A DNA stretch of 7,686 nucleotides from an uncultured Verrucomicrobiota bacterium (GTDB taxonomy: Bacteria; Verrucomicrobiota; Verrucomicrobiia; Chthoniobacterales; SZAS-18). The stretch is from the NCBI GenBank assembly GCA_937873255.1, contig CALMVM010000458.1, positions 2,320 to 10,005 on the forward strand. Direction: 5' to 3'. Positions 4,898 through 7,686 of this stretch are shown piece after piece. Positions within the stretch are counted from its first letter, which is position 1. Each line of letters begins with the position of its first letter. The position numbers and the translations under genes were made by a program. The notes beneath the pieces were generated by a model. It had not been told where the DNA came from. It worked only from the letters and a program-made list of their open reading frames with translations, and searched no databases.

Positions 4898-5368
4898 TCA
4901 AATCTGCAACCCGCCCAACCGCCGGCCCGGTTGCCAGCCGGGAATCGGCTCGCCGTGGTCTACCTTCCAATCGCCGTCCTCGAACACGAGCACGTAGCTC
5001 CACGCCACCGTGCCGCCGTTGCGCGCGACAAAAAACACGTCCACCGTCGCCTTGCGCGGATCGTTGCACGCGCGGTGGACCTCGCCGTATTCCACATGGT
5101 GCGTCCCGGCCATCGGCTGATACTCGCGCTGCATCTCCTTGGCGTATTCCACGAGGCTGAACTGCTCCTGCACCCGGCTCGCCGCCGCCTGGTACGCCTG
5201 CGGGAAATCCGCCCGCCGGCAAAGCAACAGGTGCCTCTGCACCACCCCGTACAAATCCCCCGTGCCCGCCGCCTCGGGCTTCGGGCGCATCGAGTAATCG
5301 ATGAGCGCCACCGTGCCCGCGAACGAGAACACGCACACCGCCCAAGTGACTCGACGCCGCCAGTTCAT
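4898..5368 (-). CDS. membrane-anchored DUF4864/NTF2-like protein, unknown function
   Basis: The 156-aa protein starts at ATG 5368-5366 (MNWRRRVTWAVCV), whose ATGA overlaps the stop of the DUF971 gene; this indicates translational coupling. A short basic stretch (NWRRR) precedes a hydrophobic segment at ~7-25 (VTWAVCVFSFAGTVALIDY), so it is probably an N-terminal signal anchor with the rest in the periplasm. The remainder has the look of a small α+β cone fold of the NTF2/DUF4864 kind: a helix with LYGVVQRHLLLCRRADFPQAYQAAA, then SLVEYAKEMQREY, then strands TVDVFFVARNGG, VAWSYVLVFEDGDWKVDHG. The ending G-x-W-K-V is typical of such domains. Family assignment is by resemblance only and no catalytic residues can be named. 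It is the last gene of the M28-DUF971 run. Confidence 0.75.
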   Translation of the reverse strand: MNWRRRVTWAVCVFSFAGTVALIDYSMRPKPEAAGTGDLYGVVQRHLLLCRRADFPQAYQAAASRVQEQFSLVEYAKEMQREYQPMAGTHHVEYGEVHRACNDPRKATVDVFFVARNGGTVAWSYVLVFEDGDWKVDHGEPIPGWQPGRRLGGLQI

Positions 5369-5697
5369 GCCGGTTGCGCGGGGTGGGTTTCCGCCGCCCG
5401 GCCGAGCTGGCGCAGCAGTGGGAACGGATAAAGCCCGGTCGAATGCCCGTCCCCCCACGTCGGCTGGAAGGCGTATCCGCCCACGATCCCGTAGGAACGC
5501 AAGGCGAACGAACGCGCCGGGTCGTAGGAGACAGGCGGCTTGTCCACGTGGCCCAACGCGTCGGGTTCACCGCAGCAGCCGGCGCACGGACACGCCCGGC
5601 GCAACCGCTCCAGCGGCAGGTAACTCTCCTCCCCATCGTTCCAGCGAACCGCGAGTTCGCCACCGGCCAGTTGGATGTCCTCAGGAAGGATTTGCAT
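5365..5697 (-). CDS. DUF971 domain protein
   Basis: The 110-aa protein starts at ATG 5697-5695 (MQILPEDIQLAGGELAVRWNDG). The whole chain is a DUF971 (gamma-butyrobetaine-hydroxylase-like N-terminal) domain: a β-rich start (GELAVRWNDGEESYLPLERLRRACPC), Cys36, Cys38, Cys41 and Cys42 in CPCAGCC, and the later SYGIVGGYAFQPTWGDGHSTGLYPFPLLRQL. That last block, a G-x-Y-A-x-x-x-x-W-x-D-GHxTGxY-x-F-x-x-L pattern, is diagnostic. In stand-alone form the domain is linked to iron-sulfur or metal handling, which is not established here. The open frame extends far upstream, but only this start leaves normal length and avoids overlap with the M28 gene. It lies 74 bp after that gene and shares ATGA with the next. 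Confidence 0.9.
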   Translation of the reverse strand: MQILPEDIQLAGGELAVRWNDGEESYLPLERLRRACPCAGCCGEPDALGHVDKPPVSYDPARSFALRSYGIVGGYAFQPTWGDGHSTGLYPFPLLRQLGRAAETHPAQPA

Positions 5698-5771
5698 GGG
5701 CAACGGGGGGTAATTCAAGCAGGTGGCAGGAAAAGTTGTCAACAGGTTATTCCCAGGATACGAACAAGCCC

Positions 5772-6665
5772 TCAGCGCAGTTGCTCGTCGGCCCCGCAGA
5801 AAAAATAAAGCGTCGCCTGGCCGACGGTTTGCAGGCTCTCGGCGCTGACCTTGTCGAGCGTGTCCCCCGGGGTATGCCACGCGGCGAAATCGAAGTCGAT
5901 CAGGTCGAGCGTCGGGATGCCGACCCGGTTCAAATAATGATGGTCGTCGAGGATTTCGCCGTTCTTGAAATAGCCGAAATGGCTGCGGGTGCCCAGCGCG
6001 TCGGCGGCGGCGAAGATGCCCGCCGCCAGCTTCGGCGGCGAATCCGACGGCATCGTGATGTCCAGGTCGCGGTCGCCCATCATGTCCCAGAGCACCCCCA
6101 TCTTGAACTGCCGCGCCCGGCCGCCTTCCGAGAGCGCGTGCGCGTAATGCCGACTGCCGTACAGGCCGTCGTAGGGCGCGCTGTCCACGACGAAATTGAC
6201 GATGGCCTCCTCGCCGTCGAAGAACACGAGTTCGAACCGCCGCGCGAACGCCTTGTCGCGGCCGAGGACCCGTGCAAACTCGATCAACGCGCCCGTGCCC
6301 GAGCCGCCGTCGTTGGCCCCGACGAAGCGCAACGGGGGGGCGAAATATTTCGTGTCGTAGTGCGTGCAGACGACGGCGCGGGCGTCCTCCGGCCGGGCGT
6401 CGGCGGGGCGGGCGATGAGGTTGGTGAACTCGATGGGGCCGTGCGGCGTCGGGTCGGTGAACGTCTGGCGCTCGGTCCATCCGACGGCGCGGAGCTGTTC
6501 CTCGATGTATTTGCGCGACAGCTCCAGTTCGACGTGCTCGAACGCCTTCTGTCCGGAGAATTCCCTGCTGAACGCCTCGGGTGCCGGAGCGGGTTTGTTG
6601 CCGCACCCGGACGCGGTCAGACAGAGCAGCGCCGCGAGGCACCAACGAGGGGCGTGAAAAGGCAT
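5772..6665 (-). CDS. M28-family lipoprotein, glutaminyl-peptide cyclotransferase-like
   Basis: The 297-aa form starts at ATG 6665-6663 (MPFHAPRWCLAALLCL). The signal peptide ends in a lipobox, TASGC with Cys21, so it should be lipid-anchored outside the cytoplasm; an ATG 12 codons upstream makes a poorer signal. The rest is one M28 zinc domain: THYDTK (101-106), VGANDGGSGTG (Asp119), FFDGEEA (Glu152/Glu153), DMMGD (194-198), then ILDDHHYLNRVGIPTLDLIDFDFAAW and His264 in WHTPGD. Asp119, a Glu of the EE pair and His264 match the zinc ligands of bacterial and animal glutaminyl cyclases, and the DDH...GIP...WHT spacing favours that branch over aminopeptidases. It may cyclise N-terminal Gln of exported proteins; an aminopeptidase role is the alternative. 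First of three minus-strand genes, divergent from the GNAT gene. Confidence 0.88.
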   Translation of the reverse strand: MPFHAPRWCLAALLCLTASGCGNKPAPAPEAFSREFSGQKAFEHVELELSRKYIEEQLRAVGWTERQTFTDPTPHGPIEFTNLIARPADARPEDARAVVCTHYDTKYFAPPLRFVGANDGGSGTGALIEFARVLGRDKAFARRFELVFFDGEEAIVNFVVDSAPYDGLYGSRHYAHALSEGGRARQFKMGVLWDMMGDRDLDITMPSDSPPKLAAGIFAAADALGTRSHFGYFKNGEILDDHHYLNRVGIPTLDLIDFDFAAWHTPGDTLDKVSAESLQTVGQATLYFFCGADEQLR

Positions 6666-6715
6666 CCCGTGAGTGTGCAACGGCCGGGCGGTGGCGCGCA
6701 AGGCCGGGATTGCGA

Positions 6716-6792
6716 TGGGTGATGGGTTATGGGTTGTGGGCGGAGAAAAAGCGCTCGCCCCCTCCTCTTCTCACAACCCACAACCCACAACC
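6716..6792. repeat. inverted pair of 7-bp repeat arrays (TGGGTTR / CACAACC)
   Basis: The left array, 6716-6740, reads TGGGTGA, TGGGTTA, TGGGTTG, TGGG. The right array, 6772-6792, is three exact copies of CACAACC. The arrays are complementary, so 6723-6738 pairs with 6772-6787 in 15 of 16 positions with a 33-nt spacer. It sits in the space between the divergent M28 and GNAT genes. No promoter elements were recognised. This looks like a dispersed intergenic repeat (REP- or MITE-like) rather than a terminator, because both neighbouring genes point away from it. Confidence 0.75.
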
Positions 6793-6841
6793 GCTGGAAT
6801 TTCGCTTGCCGGGCGGCGGGGAGGTTCCGCATGGTCGCGGG

Positions 6842-7414
6842 ATGGACGAACTGCTCACCCCGCGCCTGCGCTTGCGCCGGTGGCGGCAGACGGACCTGGA
6901 GCCGTTCGCCGCGATGAACGCCGCCCCGGCGGTGATGGAATATTTTCCATCTCGCCTCGACCTCGAAGAAACGCGATTGATGATTGGCCGGATTGAAGCG
7001 CAATTCGAGCGGCACGGTTTCGGGCTGTGGGCGGCCGAAGCGCCGGGCGTGGCGGATTTCGTCGGCTACGTCGGGCTGAGTGTGCCGGCGTACGAGACGG
7101 CGTTCACGCCCTGCGTGGAGGTCGGCTGGCGGCTGGCATCACAATATTGGGGCAAGGGGTACGCAACCGAGGGGGCGCGGGCGGCGTTGGACTACGGTTT
7201 TGGGACGTTGGGTTTGAAGGAAATCGTGTCCTTCACCGTACCGGCCAACCAGCGTTCGCGCGCGGTCATGGAACGCCTCGGGATGACGCGCGACCCGTCG
7301 GAGGATTTCGACCATCCGCGCCTGCCGGGAGGCGATCCGTTGCGCAGGCACGTCCTCTACCGACTGGCCGCGCCAACGGATATAACCAAGGGGACAGAAT
7401 CCGCAGCAACATAG
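6842..7414 (+). CDS. RimJ/RimL-type GNAT N-acetyltransferase
   Basis: The 190-aa protein starts at ATG 6842 (MDELLTPRLRLRRWRQTDLE). The opening T-x-R-L-x-L-R-x-W is the hallmark of the RimJ/RimL-like GNAT branch (PF13302). Residues ~92-115 give VEVGWRLASQYWGKGYATEGARA, with QYWGKGYA as the acetyl-CoA loop, and ~128-148 give IVSFTVPANQRSRAVMERLGM, the typical PxNxxSxxVMEKLGM block. It should acetylate an amine, perhaps a protein N-terminus or small molecule; the substrate is unknown. An upstream in-frame start exists but would translate the heptamer repeat, so it is rejected. The last ~13 residues (PTDITKGTESAAT) do not look like family sequence and coincide with a drop in GC, so the 3' end may have been rebuilt by an insertion or rearrangement. 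Confidence 0.9.
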   Translation: MDELLTPRLRLRRWRQTDLEPFAAMNAAPAVMEYFPSRLDLEETRLMIGRIEAQFERHGFGLWAAEAPGVADFVGYVGLSVPAYETAFTPCVEVGWRLASQYWGKGYATEGARAALDYGFGTLGLKEIVSFTVPANQRSRAVMERLGMTRDPSEDFDHPRLPGGDPLRRHVLYRLAAPTDITKGTESAAT

Positions 7415-7686
7415 TGGTTACCGGGAAGATACTCATGGTGGCTGTGATCACTCGCTGAAGCAGTGTCCTCAAACTGGAAGAAAGACGCGAAAGGAATCAG
7501 AAACTCCGACGCTGCCTCCACATCGAGAATGCCATTCTGCATGCGGGCGCAGGCTGGCCCAGATGTCACACGCACCATCAAAGATGCAAGTAGGCTCGGA
7601 TAAGGAGCCGATGGCGGTGAAGTATCAGCGGCAAACGAAATTGAGCCCTTACCCGTGTGACTGAGCATGATGATTGCGTCTGCAAC
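7415..7686. other. unassigned right edge, less GC-rich; open frame on minus strand
   Basis: No known family was recognised. A minus-strand frame is open from the right edge (first internal ATG at 7668) to a stop at 7357-7359 inside the GNAT gene. Its translation (FLIPFASFFQFEDTASASDHSHHEYLPGN in the middle) has no motif I can name, and its end antisense to the GNAT gene argues against an intact native gene. It may be the tail of a gene cut by a junction near 7375, or not coding at all. The visible AT content is higher than in the genes to the left. Confidence 0.3.

Noticed and set aside
5698..6645. Long N-terminal extension of the DUF971 frame (426 aa in all)
   Set aside because: The extra part is an Arg-rich out-of-frame reading of the M28 gene; the family starts at MQILPEDI.
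5301..6722. 473-aa plus-strand open frame
   Set aside because: It is antisense to the well-supported M28, DUF971 and DUF4864-like genes, is Arg/Glu-rich with no family motif, and is explained by high GC in the opposite strand.
6716..6792. CRISPR array
   Set aside because: The repeat unit is only 7 bp, directly adjacent and without spacers, and no cas gene is present.

Overview
The window looks like chromosomal DNA of a GC-rich Gram-negative bacterium. Verrucomicrobiota is the best guess. The reasons are protein style (the DUF971 protein, a lipoprotein glutaminyl-cyclase-like M28 protein, an integrase of the GLGQAE type), weak or absent Shine-Dalgarno sequences, and a heptameric inverted repeat of a kind I associate with that phylum. 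This is inference; no rRNA or marker gene is present.

Layout. (1) 1-1780 is a tail-collar cluster: two phage-tail-collar (microcystin-dependent-protein-like) genes on the minus strand, the first cut by the window edge. A GNAT acetyltransferase diverges from the second, and a DUF6916-like gene converges on the GNAT and overlaps it by 8 bp. (2) 1781-2485 has no convincing gene but holds a decayed tRNA-Val(TAC) on the minus strand. (3) 2486-4783 is a patchwork of mobile DNA. It contains a tyrosine recombinase broken by an in-frame TGA, a ~126-bp MITE-like element with 25-bp perfect inverted repeats, and a transposase ORF that joins an IS3-type OrfA N-terminus in frame to an IS481-type C-terminus. 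Last comes a small integron gene cassette on the minus strand encoding a 100-aa membrane protein, preceded by a ~125-bp attC site. (4) 4898-6665 is a core-looking minus-strand run: M28/glutaminyl-cyclase-like lipoprotein, then DUF971 protein, then a membrane-anchored DUF4864-like protein whose start overlaps the DUF971 stop (ATGA). (5) 6842-7414 is a RimJ/RimL-type GNAT gene, divergent from the M28 gene across an inverted pair of 7-bp repeat arrays. (6) 7415-7686 is unassigned and looks less GC-rich.

The strongest unusual signals are the attC site with its cassette but no integron integrase in view, the IS3/IS481 chimera whose right end abuts the cassette's R'' core GCCTAAC, and the small inverted-repeat element at the end of the dead integrase. 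Together they suggest a CALIN-like remnant (attC sites without an integrase) next to a core operon and eroded by insertion sequences. I see no evidence of a complete new defence system or CRISPR array.
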